Origin: Glandiceps talaboti
Lineage: Eukaryota > Hemichordata > Enteropneusta > Spengelidae
DNA: 64,000 bases
Reading direction: 5' to 3'
NCBI RefSeq assembly: GCF_964340395.1
Contig: NC_135553.1
Coordinates: 5,247,001 to 5,311,000 of the forward strand
Part shown: in pieces, positions 1 to 13,500 of the stretch
Layout of the letters: each line of letters begins with the position of its first letter
How positions within the stretch are numbered: position 1 is the stretch's first letter
Translations under genes and position numbers: made by a program
Notes under the pieces: generated by a model
Databases searched by the model: none
The model's input: the letters and a program-made list of their open reading frames with translations, nothing else
Told to the model about the DNA's origin: nothing

Positions 1-279
1 ATCAAGCCCCTCTTGTTCACCCTGATTCTGTAATGATGTACTTGACTTGTTTGGCAGACTAACCGTATACACTTTGGTACGTTTCGATTGACTGCCATCG
101 TTCCTCCGATCACTAGAACTCCCTGGCTCCGGTGTATCATCTTTGCTGTAATCGTACCTGTATTCATTAGGAAGTATCTTCCTCTTTGTCTTGTCAATAT
201 GTGAACTAGAGTTCGGTGATGAAGGATACAGTCTATTCAATACACGCTGTGTAAAGACCTGTTGTCGTCGTTTGTTCAT
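1..279 (-). CDS. Unrecognised protein, N-terminal fragment (runs off left edge)
   Basis: On the minus strand an ATG at 279-277 opens a reading frame that stays open for 93 codons to the window edge. The encoded peptide starts MNKRRQQVFTQRV and is rich in Ser, Lys, Arg and Asp, with a short basic stretch (SKRTK) near residue 68. It has no signal peptide or membrane segment and looks disordered. A pyrimidine-AG (ctttcag) lies about 13 bases upstream of the ATG, so the 5'UTR may be spliced. I do not recognise the family. The gene is divergent from the plus-strand gene starting at 480. That the frame is coding is inferred from its length, composition and head-to-head arrangement only. Confidence 0.5.
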   Translation of the reverse strand, partial: MNKRRQQVFTQRVLNRLYPSSPNSSSHIDKTKRKILPNEYRYDYSKDDTPEPGSSSDRRNDGSQSKRTKVYTVSLPNKSSTSLQNQGEQEGLD

Positions 280-479
280 AACTGCTATGTCTGAAAGTTG
301 AAAGTAAGCTTACAATAAATAGTGGTAAGCAGAGCTGACCGATTTATGTATTTTCGTACCCAAATATTAAATATTCACGATCTGTGCTAGTGCTCGATGG
401 ACGCCGCCATATTTGTTTTGATTTTATGAACTGTCGAAGAAAATCAACTTGACTTCGTGGAAGCAGCAAATGTTTGGCA
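280..479. promoter_or_regulatory. Divergent intergenic promoter interval
   Basis: About 200 bp separate the start codons of the minus-strand gene (ATG at 279) and the plus-strand gene (ATG at 480). Both genes must draw their core promoters from here or from spliced 5'UTR exons. No TATA box is obvious in a suitable place. The arrangement suggests a compact bidirectional promoter. Confidence 0.4.
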
Positions 480-1792
480 ATGACCCAAGCTGTTATGCTA
501 TCAGTGATACCTTTTAGCAAAACTTTAGTACAACAAATAAATCCAAGAGTGTTGCAGCGAGACAAGGCAAGCACAAATGCGAGATCGCGAGAGACGCCAA
601 ACGTTGCTTCGTCGCTGGTTTACGATGCGGAATCTCGCGCCCTCAACGATGACATTGAAAAATTATTTGGAGATACATATATGAAGCCGGAGCGACTTAA
701 AAAATTGTCAATCCCGTACATTCCAGTACATACACCCAGGTTTTTGATTTCAAGAAGATCGATTCATAAAAGACGCTAACAAATTTATTGTATTATCAGA
801 AATGATTTGATACATAAGCTTGGCTTAGATATAGGTATATTAATAAAAGTTCTATATTTTTCAGATGCTCTTTCATTTCCTCCGAATGATGTCCGTAAAT
901 TGATACATGCCTTAGACGAGTATCAAACTGGTGGTGACGGCGATGGTGCTGACGGTGGTAAGTCTTAGATCTCGCAACGACTGCATATGATTTTCAATCG
1001 ATCTAATCAGTCAGTCAAGCCCTCTGGTAATCAATCAATTGTTTAGTCAACCATTCAATCAATCAATCATCCAATTCTGTATTGATCATTCATGCAAAGG
1101 GTCCACATACACCGAGAACATTTTACGGCAAATATTTAGGGATGAAATATATTCATTGAACAACGTTAAATCTCTACCAGACCAATCATGGTCGATCAAC
1201 AGATAAATTAGTTTTATTACACGATAGCCGCTTACATAAAGACAACGTCTGTCCACTGTCTACGGTTTAATTGTTAATCCCTTCACCCCACCTAGTAATT
1301 CTTCAAATTACCCCTAAACAGTTTCCAGTGTTAAACTGAAATAGTCGCCTGGTGTTGGGAAACACTTTAGCAACATACAGATTGAATGCATTGAATTTTA
1401 TACTTTTATATTTTTTATTGACATAAATTGAAATATTTAAAATTTGACAACAGGTCCACTGCATCATGATTGTATTCCGGCATCAATGGAAAGAGTTGCA
1501 ACAATTGCAAGAGCCATAGACCACATAGACGACCCTATGTATCCACAGAGTAACGCAGAGGAGTCTAACATTGCCTGGCCCTCGGAATTAGGTCTGATAT
1601 TGGCATGTTTCGTATTCTAGTCTTTCTGTGTTTGCCTATGTGTTTTATGTGTGTATGTATGTATGTATGTATGTATGTATGTATGTATGTATGTATGTAT
1701 GTATGTATGTATGTATGTATGTGTGTGTGTGTGTGTTCGTAGTAGGTAGGTAGGTAGATATGACACTGTGTGTCTGTGTCTGTCTGTCTGTC

Positions 1793-1843
<51 letters not shown>

Positions 1844-3296
1844 TTGGATGGATGGATGAATGGATGGATGGATGGATGAAAGGGTGTTAAATGTATGTGC
1901 AATTTACAGAGCTATTAACATGACTGTGTCGCAATAAATAATTCAACTTGTGTTCCTTTATTTTCAGATAACATAAAACGAGATATACCAGAGACCATAG
2001 AGGCAGTATTTAGATGTATATGTGTGTATAATAGTAAACTATTAAAACAAGAATCAAGTGAAGTCGTCAAACGAGTTTTTTTACAAGGTAAAAGAGCGAA
2101 TTTTACTATCATATATGATTATGTCTGACCAAAATGCCATATGACTGTACAGGAAGCAAAATGACATAAACATCCATTGTGCTATCGCCCTCGACGTGTT
2201 GGTTTAATTTACAGTCGGTTATTGTGGTTATTGTCAGTGTGGTAATTTAAACAACTAAACACCTGTAAAGCTTAGTTTACCGGTCAGTGATTTCGACCCT
2301 ATTTTATTACTATTTATGTATCTAGATTTGCGCACATATAAAATCTGTTAAAAGTCATTCAGAACTTTTTTCCAACTTGAATTAGTCTTAACCGTTCTTC
2401 ATATTTTGGAATTTATCAACTTTATTCATCGTCTGTCAGTGAAATTAATGAAGAAATGATAGTTAAATTTTCCAAGAAAATTTTATAAAGCGGGGTAAAA
2501 ATGATTTTGAAACGTTGCACTGTGACGAAAATAGTCCGTAAAATTAAATGGTATCTTAGGAAAGACGTGCACTGTATAGTGTTTTCTGACATAGTTCTGA
2601 TCTGATGGCTATCGGATCAGAGTATCGTGAAATTCTTCTTTTGTTTTGTTTTTTCCAATCAGCTAATTCATATATTTTTATTCATATGTTATTTTTATGC
2701 TTATGCTTGGTCTAGCATTATGAAAAGTAAGTATTTTTTGTTTCAATTTGATTTTATCATTATAGGAAACATGAAGGCTGACCAAGTAACATGTACAGAT
2801 TCTGGTGTAGCATGTTCAAAAAAAGCCGTAGATCATCCAGATTTCGAAAGTAGTTCAAACGATGAAAGTTACAGTTTTGCAAATACTACTGTAAATAATA
2901 GAGCTCCCGAAAACGATGATCCCAAAATGACCCGGCCGCTGCTGATAAAATTGTCTTCAGATATTTCTAGTGGCGAACTTTCAGACATCGACAGCGAAAC
3001 AGAACTATTTCGTACAAAACGGAAAAAGAAGGTCTCCTTGGTGACCAGTGGAGTTTCTACAACATCCACGTCTGAGATGTCAATCGACTACAGCGAAGAC
3101 ACTGACGGTTATGAGTATATCGATGAATTTGCTACTGATTGCTCTCAGCAACCAATGGTTACGTTAACTGAAGAGGGTGGTGATAACGTTGATATTTTGG
3201 ATGTGATAGATTCTATTACTACACCGGTACCCTGCCTTGTTATGCCATTGAATGAGGAAAATGTTACCCGAGATAGCGGTGCTGATGGTGGTGGTG

Positions 3297-3338
<42 letters not shown>

Positions 3339-4705
3339 CAGGTGGTGGTAGCGGTGTCGGTACTGGTGGTGGAATAGTCAACAGCTCGGACCTCGATGAC
3401 AGACCAAGTCTTACTCATCTTCTAAGTCCAAATAGCTACAGAGCTAGAGACTCTCTCAGTGTTACCATGACTCCAAGTTATACCGATAATGTTTGTCGTG
3501 AAGAAAGTGAGGAGAATCTCTTTCATGGATACTCACATACATATTCTGGAGACAAGTGCGAGTCTTCTAGCGATGGTCCGGAAGGAAAGGTCACATCAGT
3601 GATTGGAAGTCAAGACCCGGCATTGGTACGGAGTAGAGAAACCATGTCTACAGAATATTCATTATCTGTGACGAGTGGTGGTAGAAGAGTTGAAGAAACA
3701 TCACATGGCGTTTTGAAGAAACAAAGTGACTTGACTCGAACATATGAAAAGGATTCTGATGAGGGTAATGAAAAGACGCTGCAAGATTCCAAAGAGGATA
3801 GTAGTGAGCACTCGTCTCCTCGTGTACCACCCGGTGGAGACAGTACTGGTGATAAACTTACACCGGAAAACCTTGCAACAGGTGTTCCATTTGGTAATAA
3901 AGCACAGCCAAGTGAAAGTGACAGCCCTGTGTTCACATGCAGTAGTCTGGGCGACAACCCATCTATTGAAAGTCTTTGCAATGACGAAGAAACGGTGAGC
4001 ATGCTCAGTTCAATCACGCTTGTCACTGTAAGTGACAGTGACGTTAGTCTACCGTCTTCCTGGACCAGTGACGTCACGGACTATGACATAGGCGTAAATA
4101 GACAAAAACATATTCCGCTAAGGAAAAGTGCAAGCTTTGAAAATCTAACGATTTTGAGTGAAGACACGAGTACGCTTTCATCTGCCCAGGGAGTTGCCAG
4201 TGACATAGATTCTGACGAATCAAAAACTTTTGTTGTATTTGAAAACAGTGATGGAGAGGAAGTATTGGAGAAGGTGCCAGGCAAGAAAAAGCAAAGTGAC
4301 ATTTCTGTAAAGAAAATATCAGATACGTCCCTGAAAGGAGAAATCGCTTCAGCAAGTCATCCTCCTTCATCAAGGATGACGAAGGAATACGGGACGGCCA
4401 TAGCCACGCAGACAGACAGAAGTCGGGACTCCAAACAGCATGATGATGAACAAGATCATGGTCTGTACAATGCTGATTCCGCTACAAATTACGATAAAAG
4501 TGAATATCCACAAGGGACACCAACTGAAGACGCCAATGTAATCAGTGGGGCATGCGCAGTGCCAGTGGGTGGCAGCGGGTCGGACATTCGAAAAACAGGC
4601 CGTCAACGATCAAAAGAAACGACTTACAGGAAAAGGGTGTTCTCTTTCAAATCGATTCGTAACGCATTTCATAAAAGCTCAAAGCATCCTATCCAAGATA
4701 AATAA
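480..4705 (+). CDS. Unrecognised Ser-rich, largely disordered protein, five coding exons
   Basis: Exons inferred from GT-AG sites with matching phases: 480-739, 800-957, 1454-1591, 1968-2087, 2766-4705 (871 aa). The first four exons encode a probably folded N-terminal region of about 225 residues, with helical motifs such as LNDDIEKLFG, NDVRKLIHALDEY and RDIPETIEAVFRC. The last exon encodes about 645 residues that are acidic and Ser/Thr-rich (many SDSD, SSE and DSE clusters), with a poly-Gly then poly-Ser tract near 3284-3338 and a basic C-terminus (KRVFSFKSIRNAFHKSSK). There are no membrane segments. The first intron is only about 60 bp, so that junction is the least certain; a donor at 716 would also keep frame. 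I cannot name the family. Phase consistency across four introns makes the model credible. Confidence 0.6.
1646..1880. repeat. Compound microsatellite (GTAT)n-(GT)n-(TGTC)n-(GT)n-(GGAT)n
   Basis: Intron 3 of the unrecognised gene holds a run of GTAT units (about 1650-1720), then GT, GTAG, TGTC, GT and finally GGAT/GAAT units to about 1878. Reading frames across it are artefacts of the repeat. Confidence 0.9.
3284..3372 (+). repeat. Coding trinucleotide repeat (GGT)n/(AGT)n, poly-Gly/poly-Ser
   Basis: Pure GGT codons followed by pure AGT codons encode runs of Gly and then Ser in the last exon, followed by a Gly/Ser/Thr/Val linker. Single-codon usage in the runs points to slippage and to probable length polymorphism. 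Confidence 0.85.
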
Positions 4706-4840
4706 CAGAAAGGTACTCAGCAAGAAAATATAATACACAACCTTAATTTCTCTTTGTTCGCCATCAGATCAAGGAACAGTGGCTATCCCTAACATAATGT
4801 TAGACTTTATAATTTTTTTAATTAATTAATTAATTGATGA

Positions 4841-4846
4841 AATAAA
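4841..4846 (+). promoter_or_regulatory. Polyadenylation signal AATAAA
   Basis: A canonical AATAAA lies about 135 bp after the stop codon at 4705 in an AT-rich 3'UTR. It is the first such hexamer downstream and would give a short 3'UTR. Confidence 0.6.
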
Positions 4847-6359
4847 TTTGATTTTATCATCTCAATCCTGTTTTACCAAACTTGTTTGTGTGTAAATAAC
4901 CCCCGCCCCATACAAAGAATATTAACCTGTACTGTGTTAGGTTTATTACCTTAGTAAGATGTATTTTTTGCCACTGTAAGCATTGTCTGGTCTTACAACC
5001 AGATTTAACCATTGAAACTCACTAGCCCGACATACCTTCTGTTAGTCAACCTGGGATCGTAATAGGTACGTGGGCGAAAACATGTTCAGGTGTAGCAGAT
5101 TATGAGAATTTGTGTTTGATGGAGCAATATCACACAGGTAGATATAAAGCCTGAGAAAAATAAATGTCGGACAAAGCACATTTATGTAAGTCTGTGTTTG
5201 TGTTTGTGTCTGTGTCTGTGTCTGTGTCTGTGTCTGTGTCTGTGTCTGTGTCTGTATGTGTGTGTGTGTGTGTGTATATGCGTGCGTGCGTGCGTGTGTG
5301 TGTATGTGTTTGGAACGAGTCAAATTACCAAATTGTGAGAATTCTTCAAAACAGAGCGCCCCCCCCCCCCCCCACACACACACACCTCCCCTCAAGGTCT
5401 CTACAGCCCCTGGGATTAAACTCAGGTACGTACCTCTATTTGAAAGAAGATGCCTGGCGAGAACATAATCTCTGCAACAATTTTTTTATAAATAAATATA
5501 ACCTATTTTACGCGACTTTCTAGTGTTTGAATACTATTACAGATAAAACATATGTAACTTTAGAGAATCCAAAAACCGTGGCTCAACATTAGACATCAAG
5601 CCTCCAAAGGAAACGTAAAGACCACCTGTTGATGAGTTCCTTTCTACCAACTGAGATGCTTGTATAAATATCAAATTTCACTTATCGTAGCACACCAATA
5701 CTTAGACCGATACAAAACTTGAAACAAGAGGACTAAACAGAAACATTGAACTTGGTCTCAACTTCATAGAACATGCCAAGCGACAACACTCAAATCTGCG
5801 ATGCGATGCTCAATTGAATAGTGACCCGTTGGTAAACTTACGGGTCATTCCTGAATAGTTTCTTGGAAATAATTAACAGCAAAGAAAAGCGTTAATTTAC
5901 AACAATGAAAACGACGTATCTTGATTGTATGCATATCGCCACATTTCGGCGGCCTCGACGACGACAAATGACTGAGGTACTGACTGCAATTCTTACAGCG
6001 TTCTGAGTGGGGCGCCCTCTAGCGTGGTAAATTAAAACGTCTAACAAGTGTACGGTCAAAGGTCATTTGTCAGATCGAGGTTCGCGCAGCTTTCAAAAGT
6101 CAAGTACGGAACTTGAAAAATATTGAAAATTTCATCATTTGAGCATATATTTCAAGATAATTCAGCATCAACCCAAGGTTTTCAAATGGCTAACCACATT
6201 GCCACAAAATTTGTTGACGATTTCGTCGAAGTTTGAAGCCCAGCGATCAACTTCCGGTGTTGATGGATTTTAAATTTTTGTTTTGGATGTGTTCTGACAC
6301 GAAAGGTAGGTCCATTTAAACATAACAGAAACCGAATTTTCCAACGAACACCGTTAAAA
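4847..6359. other. Intergenic spacer with microsatellites
   Basis: There is no supportable gene. A (TGTGTC)n/(TG)n/(TGCG)n microsatellite spans about 5190-5312, and a poly-C run with a CA tail lies at about 5358-5384. The last few hundred bases before 6360 must contain the CCDC57 promoter and 5'UTR, but no clear core element is visible. Confidence 0.6.
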
Positions 6360-6851
6360 ATGCACGACCAATCTCTCAGGGAACTTGCTGAACAGAAAGA
6401 GCGAGAATGGCGTGAGTTGCAAGAACTCAGGGCACAGTCGCTGGAAGAAGGATTCAAGGCGAAGGAGAAGCAACTGGACGAGGAGAAGTTAAAATTTCAA
6501 AAATTGAAAGATGACTTCAAATATAATTTCAAACTCTTACAAGAAAGGGACTTAGAACTGGAACGTTACGATGCTATATTCGGAGAACTTAAAGCGACCA
6601 TCACTGCCAAAAATGTCGATATAAGTGAACTGAAAATAAAAATAGACGAACTGAATACAACCATTGCCAGGGAAAACCAATCACGAGAAGAACTACAAAT
6701 TCACTACCAACAACGACTTAGAGAAAAACAGAGAGAAGTGGACGATTATAGAAGGTAAATTTCAACCCTGTGTGTGTGTGTGTGCAGACAAGGATTGCTT
6801 TCTTCCTTGTTTGTGTTTCTTCCTTGTCTGTGGTGTGTGTGTATGTATGTA

Positions 6852-6894
<43 letters not shown>

Positions 6895-7525
6895 CAGTAT
6901 GTGTGTGTGTGTGTGTGTGTGAATAAAGTTTTAAAAAATGAAGGTGCCCACATTACCTCTGAGAGTGACATTGTGTGAACAGTTGGATTTTCTCGAAGAC
7001 AATGAAACAAGCCTAATGTAAACACAAACTGTTAGGGTTGGGGCTAGTTGGGTAATATGTTTGTGACTTTGTATATATGTAAGGAAATATATTTTCTTGG
7101 TAATGATTGTGAGGAGCAACAGTTGAGGGGCTCTAAAATAAGTCTTTCCACCCACTTTATATAACTATCAATTAGTATTTACAATGAAGACAATTTTTTA
7201 CGTTGTATTTCTTAGATGTCAACAGTTGCTTGTAACTTGGTAATTTTTTATGCTGTTAAAATCATTATTACAAGAGTCATTGATATTTGGTTTTCACTAT
7301 AGGAAGGCATAATTTTGTCAGAACGTTTGCTATGACGGCCATCAAAATTTTGCCTCCAGGGATGTTTTTTCCATACAAAATACCAGTGACTATAATTTGC
7401 CATACAACAGCTATACAATGAAGGAAAACAAAAGCTCAAGTAAATTGACGTGTTAAATTATTCTGTAGCTCTGTTTTTAAACATTTCCTCTATCACTAAT
7501 GTTAACCATTGCAGACCCCCCCCCC

Positions 7526-7563
<38 letters not shown>

Positions 7564-10500
7564 TTCTTTGTCTGATTTTTCTACCAATCTTCTATTATGA
7601 ATTTGCAGTGTAAACTAAACCAACAATATCTCTTCTTCTCTATCATAGTGCCAAAGAAGCTGAGGTGAAAGCAGAACGAGATGAGCTTGAAATGTTTAAG
7701 AGAAACCTGAGAAGGGAATTGCAGGATGTAGAGGAAGAACTAGAAACTCAGAGACATGAATTGAATGCTGGTTTTGATGAAGCTATAAGACGACGAGAAC
7801 ATGAATATAGAGTACAAGTGGATGATTTGAGTGCTAAAGTGTTGTCATATGAAATGAAGGTTGGTGTGGATACTACAAGAATACAGTAACTGTACATAGA
7901 AAATGCAATCCATTACTTTTGTCAGATGAACTACCATACATGATTCTTGTATTTTAACATAGTTATCACTCCAGTGTTACAGTCTTCGGTTTTACACAAA
8001 GACTTACATACACCACCTTAGACTGATACAGTGACAGCACGAAGACATGGATTCAGTTCAGTTCTTTTATTTTAATGTCAGTTGTCTTTTTTAATGACCA
8101 TCCAGTTACAACTTCTGTATCCCTTTCCTATACTATGAATTACAGGCAAAATTACTGGCTAAGGAATTAGAAGTGGTTCAGTCAGCCAGCAAGACAACGT
8201 CCACAGACTTGAAACAAGCAGACAATACTACAAGGCAGCTAGAGAAGAAACTAAAGGAGAAAGAATGGGAATTGAATGACACCAAAGCTATGAAAGATGC
8301 AAGGTGAGGAAACTGCAGATATTTTAGAGAAGATAAAGTACAGTGAGCCTTGTTGATACAAATCAAACATAAGTTAGAAGGTCTACTGCTATTCTTATCT
8401 TTACCTAATATTAAACGTAACTCCCTAGCTTGACACAAAATATGCATCTATGTAGGAGTCAGCCTGCTGTTCACAATTGTATTGCTGTGTAAGTGACAAA
8501 ATGGATGGATCAATTTGTTTTTTCAGAATACAAGAATTAGAGAATAAGATGCACCAACAAGAGTTATCAGTCAAAAGGGCTCAGGAGGACTTTCAGAGAA
8601 GGTAGGAGAAACTAATAAGCTTTTTAATTAAAAAAAAAAAGTAAATATGTCTAAGTATATTTCTTCATTTGATTCTCTTGGATCTGGATGCCATGTGAAA
8701 TGGAACATAAGTTAGATTATTCCGAGTCTGGAATGACATCCGTCACTCATCGGTCAACCCCTTTTTAGAACTGACCGATGAGAGCTGAGTGACATGACTT
8801 ATCTTGGAGTCTAGATTATGCTATGCTTTTAACAAACAATGTGACGAGTATTTTAGTATCAGTTATCTTTGTTGTAACTATTATTTCACACATGTTCACC
8901 TTCCTTGGTTACATTCAACCCATTTTGCTCATAATGAGGGCCAGGTATTTTGTAACAGATATTGAAATAGAATAAAGACCATCATCTACAAGTAAGGTAT
9001 ATAGTGATAAAACAAAGTAATATAAAGTTTGGTCGATAGCACATTTAATGTTTTACGTTTCAGACATGCTGAGTTAGATAGATATGCCAGGGAGAAGGAA
9101 GGAGCTCTGACAGCAGCTAAGGATTCAAACAATGAAAGAGAAAGATCACTGCAAGACACCATCAGAGACTTACAGTCACAGTTAGAAGCTAAAGAAGTTG
9201 AAATTCGAAGACTGAATTGGGCAAATGCTGATGCTATGAAGAACAAAGATATTATATTAGAAAAGTAAGTCTTCCCCAATCCACCTTCTCCTCTTGATGA
9301 ATAGCACTGAAATTTGACATTAAAAGTCACAGTAACCATGACAACAAAAAACATATAATTTTGTGATATATCTGTTCCATGCATATGTCAAGTGGTTTTG
9401 AAGCCATTGAGAGAGGGCATAATAAACTGAATTTCCCCCAAACTAAAATACTTGCAAATCGAACTCATTCTTACTGTAAAATGTGTTGTGATGGTACTTC
9501 TCTGCTGTTAATGTCACTAAGAAGGCACAGCATGGAAAGACTGCCTGTTTTCCATTAGTTGTGTACATCAACATAAAGGCAGTTTCATTTGTATGTCTTT
9601 CATAACATCAGATTTTTTTCATAACAAACCATGTATAACCAACATTATAATTGTTATGACTTTTATTTCAACATTGATTCTTATTCTCAACATCTCTAAC
9701 TATAATTACAGAATGCAGCAAGAATTATCAGACTTCAAGAATCGCTCTGATACCAAGCTAGCTGATGTGTCTCATGACATTGTCAGTAAAGATCTAGAGA
9801 TACAAGCACTCAGAGGCACAGAAGATAAACTAAGAGCTGAGCTAACACAGAGAAAAGAGGACGTGGAAAGGTAGTGTATGATGAATAAGTTTATACAAAT
9901 GCAATGAGTCCTTGTAACTTTATCATGTACATCAGTTGTCCAGTTTACATATGTAGGTCTTTGGATCCAAAACCTAGCCAATTACTAAACAAAACTTTGC
10001 AGAAGCAGAAGTTTTTCATGTTTTGCTAAACACTTTTGGTCCAAGAGAATTGTGATGTTGTGCAAATAAGCCAAAGTCAGTGTGTTAAATTAATATGAGA
10101 TGTGTAATACAGTGACCACAGTTGTGTCAACAAATATAAAGCACTTTACCCAGATGTGTGTATCTGACCGCCACTGAATTCTGAATAGTCAAAAAGTCAG
10201 TGTGGATAAATCAGCATAGTAAACATTCATTTCAATTTATTTAAATTATGAGAAGAAGAAAAAAAATAATGTCACCCCAAAGGACTAAGAGTTGACTTTG
10301 AGGATAAATATCATACTATAGTAAAGAATTCACTTGTTTAATAATACAGATATAAAAAGGAATTGTCACTAGCAATGGAGAGAGAAACATCATTGGAAAG
10401 GGCCAAGGCACAGCTGGAGTTAGACTGGCAGAGACGATGTGAGGACACAGAACGTGTACAGTACCAGCACTCTGAAGAACTAGTACAGAAATTGACACTT

Positions 10501-13500
10501 GCAAGGGATGAGGTAAATTAGAGTCCCAAAAATTGATTTTATAATCTTCATATCTAGATTTCAGTATTTTAATCTTTTACCTGTGATATCTCATAGAGGA
10601 CACTATGCTGTGTAGTGTGTCATATCCTGGTATTGATGGTTTTGAGATTCTTAATAAACACACCTCCATAAAAAAAAATCATGGCATATTTGTGATCTTT
10701 TTGATAATAGGTGGCCATAATCCCAGTATTGAAAATAAATACTTGATAACTGTCTCTGAATATAGAAGTATCTACAGAAATGTTGCAGACATATCTCTGA
10801 CACACAAGACTGCTATTCAAAGTAGTTTGTTTGATAAGTCTTAAAGTGGTGGGAAACAATACCTTCACATATGATGCATTCTACAGTTATTAGCCTTATC
10901 AACTAATTTACTATTTATTTTCCTTACGAGAGTACATCTTTACAGTATATAGACAACTTTCTTGGTGTTTTGTGACTTTTACATAATGTCTGTATTACTA
11001 CAGATAACATACTAATGGTAAACTAAGATAGAGTAAAGTAAAAGTACTGTATTTACATGTATAAATATATTATACAAGTGGATGGAAACCCCTTTTAATC
11101 CAGAAAGTATGAACTCTGGAAGTCTTTGTAAATGCACACAGGTAGATTGTAGCAGTACATGAAAATAAAATGCTGTATGTGTTTACACATAGACTGAACT
11201 GTTCCATGCCCTGCTATCAGTGTAATTACAGCAATGTCCTTTGCTAGCTAAATATCAACAAGTCACAATATTCAATAATAGTTTTAGTTTGTGTCTGCAA
11301 TGTGATAGTCCGTCTGCCATTGTTGTATTTGTCTATTATACAGGCCTTAGCACTTGTGAAGGAGAGGGAGAGAGAGCTAGAACAGAGAGAAGACTTAATA
11401 AGAGTGTTGAGTCAAGATAGAGACCAAGCCATGGCAACCTTGAGACAACATGGTCTGACTGTGGATAGACACATCTTGCCTGTAAGTATTGGTCTTTTGT
11501 TATAGGTAGATCAAAAATGCAAATAGCCTAAATCTGAACAGAACCACATGGTAACTTCATTGTGCGATGATTAGTTTCTATTTCTATTGTAGGTCTGCAA
11601 TACACTAATCAACACATCATGTTGATAAAAATAGTTGCCACTTTAAAACGAATCTTCTTCTGTACCTAACAAAGTTAGAGAAAGTGTTTTTTACTGGATC
11701 ATTTGTATGTTCTGACTCTGACATCAATTTTGTCACTGACTGGATGTAAAGCTTATAAACTCAAATAGTCCCACTTTAAAAGTTAGGTAAAATCTACCAG
11801 AGTTCCATGGATATATGTGTCACCCAAACTATGGTACACGTTATGGTACATATGCAAATTTTACCTTCCCCTCTGCTATTGAGGGCTTCCCAAAACACTG
11901 AAGTATTTTCCTAGTGTACAATGTATTTTGTTTTTTATCACACCTATTGGATTTTTTCAGTCATACCTGAGTCTATTGTAGTAGGTGTCTTATTTCTTTT
12001 TATATTCTTGCTTGTATTTTATTTGAAGACTTTCAATAGAGTAGCACATATTGAGTTCTAAATTCATAACAATGCTGTCACTACTTTACCATATTGTAGA
12101 CTAGAGATGTAGGCAGTGATGGGGAGCAGGCAGCATCACAACAAATCCAGTCTCTACAGCAACAGAATGATAACCTAAGACAGGTTATTAGACAGATGAG
12201 AGAAGAGATGGAAAAACTAGGCAACCAAATCAATAAAGATGAAGACAAGAAGAAGACAGACATCAGTGGGGAACACCAGGGACCTATCACTGAAGGTATG
12301 ACATGAATAACAAATTCTTTCAACATCATCCGACTCTACTAAGTTTTCCACAGTTTTGGAATTTCAAATCACATGCAGTATGCCTAATATTAGAACGAAA
12401 ATGTTGACATGATCAAACCTTTCAACATCATGCGAATTTAGTAATTTACCATATTTATTGATTTCATTTCATACACACTGTCAGTGTCATATCTGTTGCT
12501 AGAAAGTTTCAACTTCATAATAAAACCCTTTTAACATCTGGCAAATTGTCCAACTTTACTAAGATTTCCTCAGGTTTGGAATGTCATTTTATAACCACTA
12601 TGCCATATTTTGTAACATTTTGACCTTGTCAGTGATCAGGTCTTTCTAACAACATATACATAAGTTTACTAAGTTTTCCAGTTTTTTAATTTAATTTCAT
12701 ATACACAATATGCCTGATGCTAGAAAATTACTTGCTTGTTTCCATATTTAGTGACACATTTCGATATAATGACATGTATTACAGACAGCTGTAACAGGCT
12801 TAGTTGAATCATTAATTTTAATTATTTTGTATTCATTTTATGTTGTAGAATATGTGAAAGCCCTTGAGAAGGAAGTAAGAGAATTAAAAACAAAGGCACG
12901 AGGTGTGGATCAAAAAGATGATAAACTCCCAGAGAAGGTGTCTGATATTCATAAAGAACTAACTAAAGATGCCATGCCAATCAGTGCAGATAATGCCTAT
13001 GTAAGAAGTCATATCCAGTCACTCAACGATGCCATTGGTAAGTACATGTGAAATTTACCATAGAATTGATCTATCCTCTTACCAGTATTTGTCATTTTTT
13101 TTAAATCTATCTTAACAATTTACCTTGTTGAATCAATGCTTAATACATTACCCCCATATGAAATCTACCACATGTAGCATTTATATTAAATTAGTTCTAG
13201 TTTTAATTACTTATGGGTGTCTGTCTATTAAAGTTTGTTGAAAGTCTGTCTGCCACTGCTGTATATATATATATACTGGGTCCAGTGTCCAGCAATCTCA
13301 TCATGTTATACATTATCAATGTATAGTAAACTGTTCACCTGTCTGTAGTCTCTTTATCACAGAGACTCTAACCTGTCATAGGTAACCTTTCACTTTTCAT
13401 TGATTCTGCATGTCATTCTGTTGGTTTTATAACTATAGGAGCCCTGAGAGCTGACAAGGTGGAGGCTGCAGCACAGATAAAGAAACTACAAACAAGGGCT

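Noticed and set aside
1645-1902. Reading frames made of His/Thr/Val/Cys repeats across GT, GTAT and CA microsatellites (also at 5164-5523, 6664-7025, 49047-49368, 53649-54182, 55896-56224)
   Set aside because: They arise because simple repeats have no stop codons in several frames. They lack domain content and splice context.
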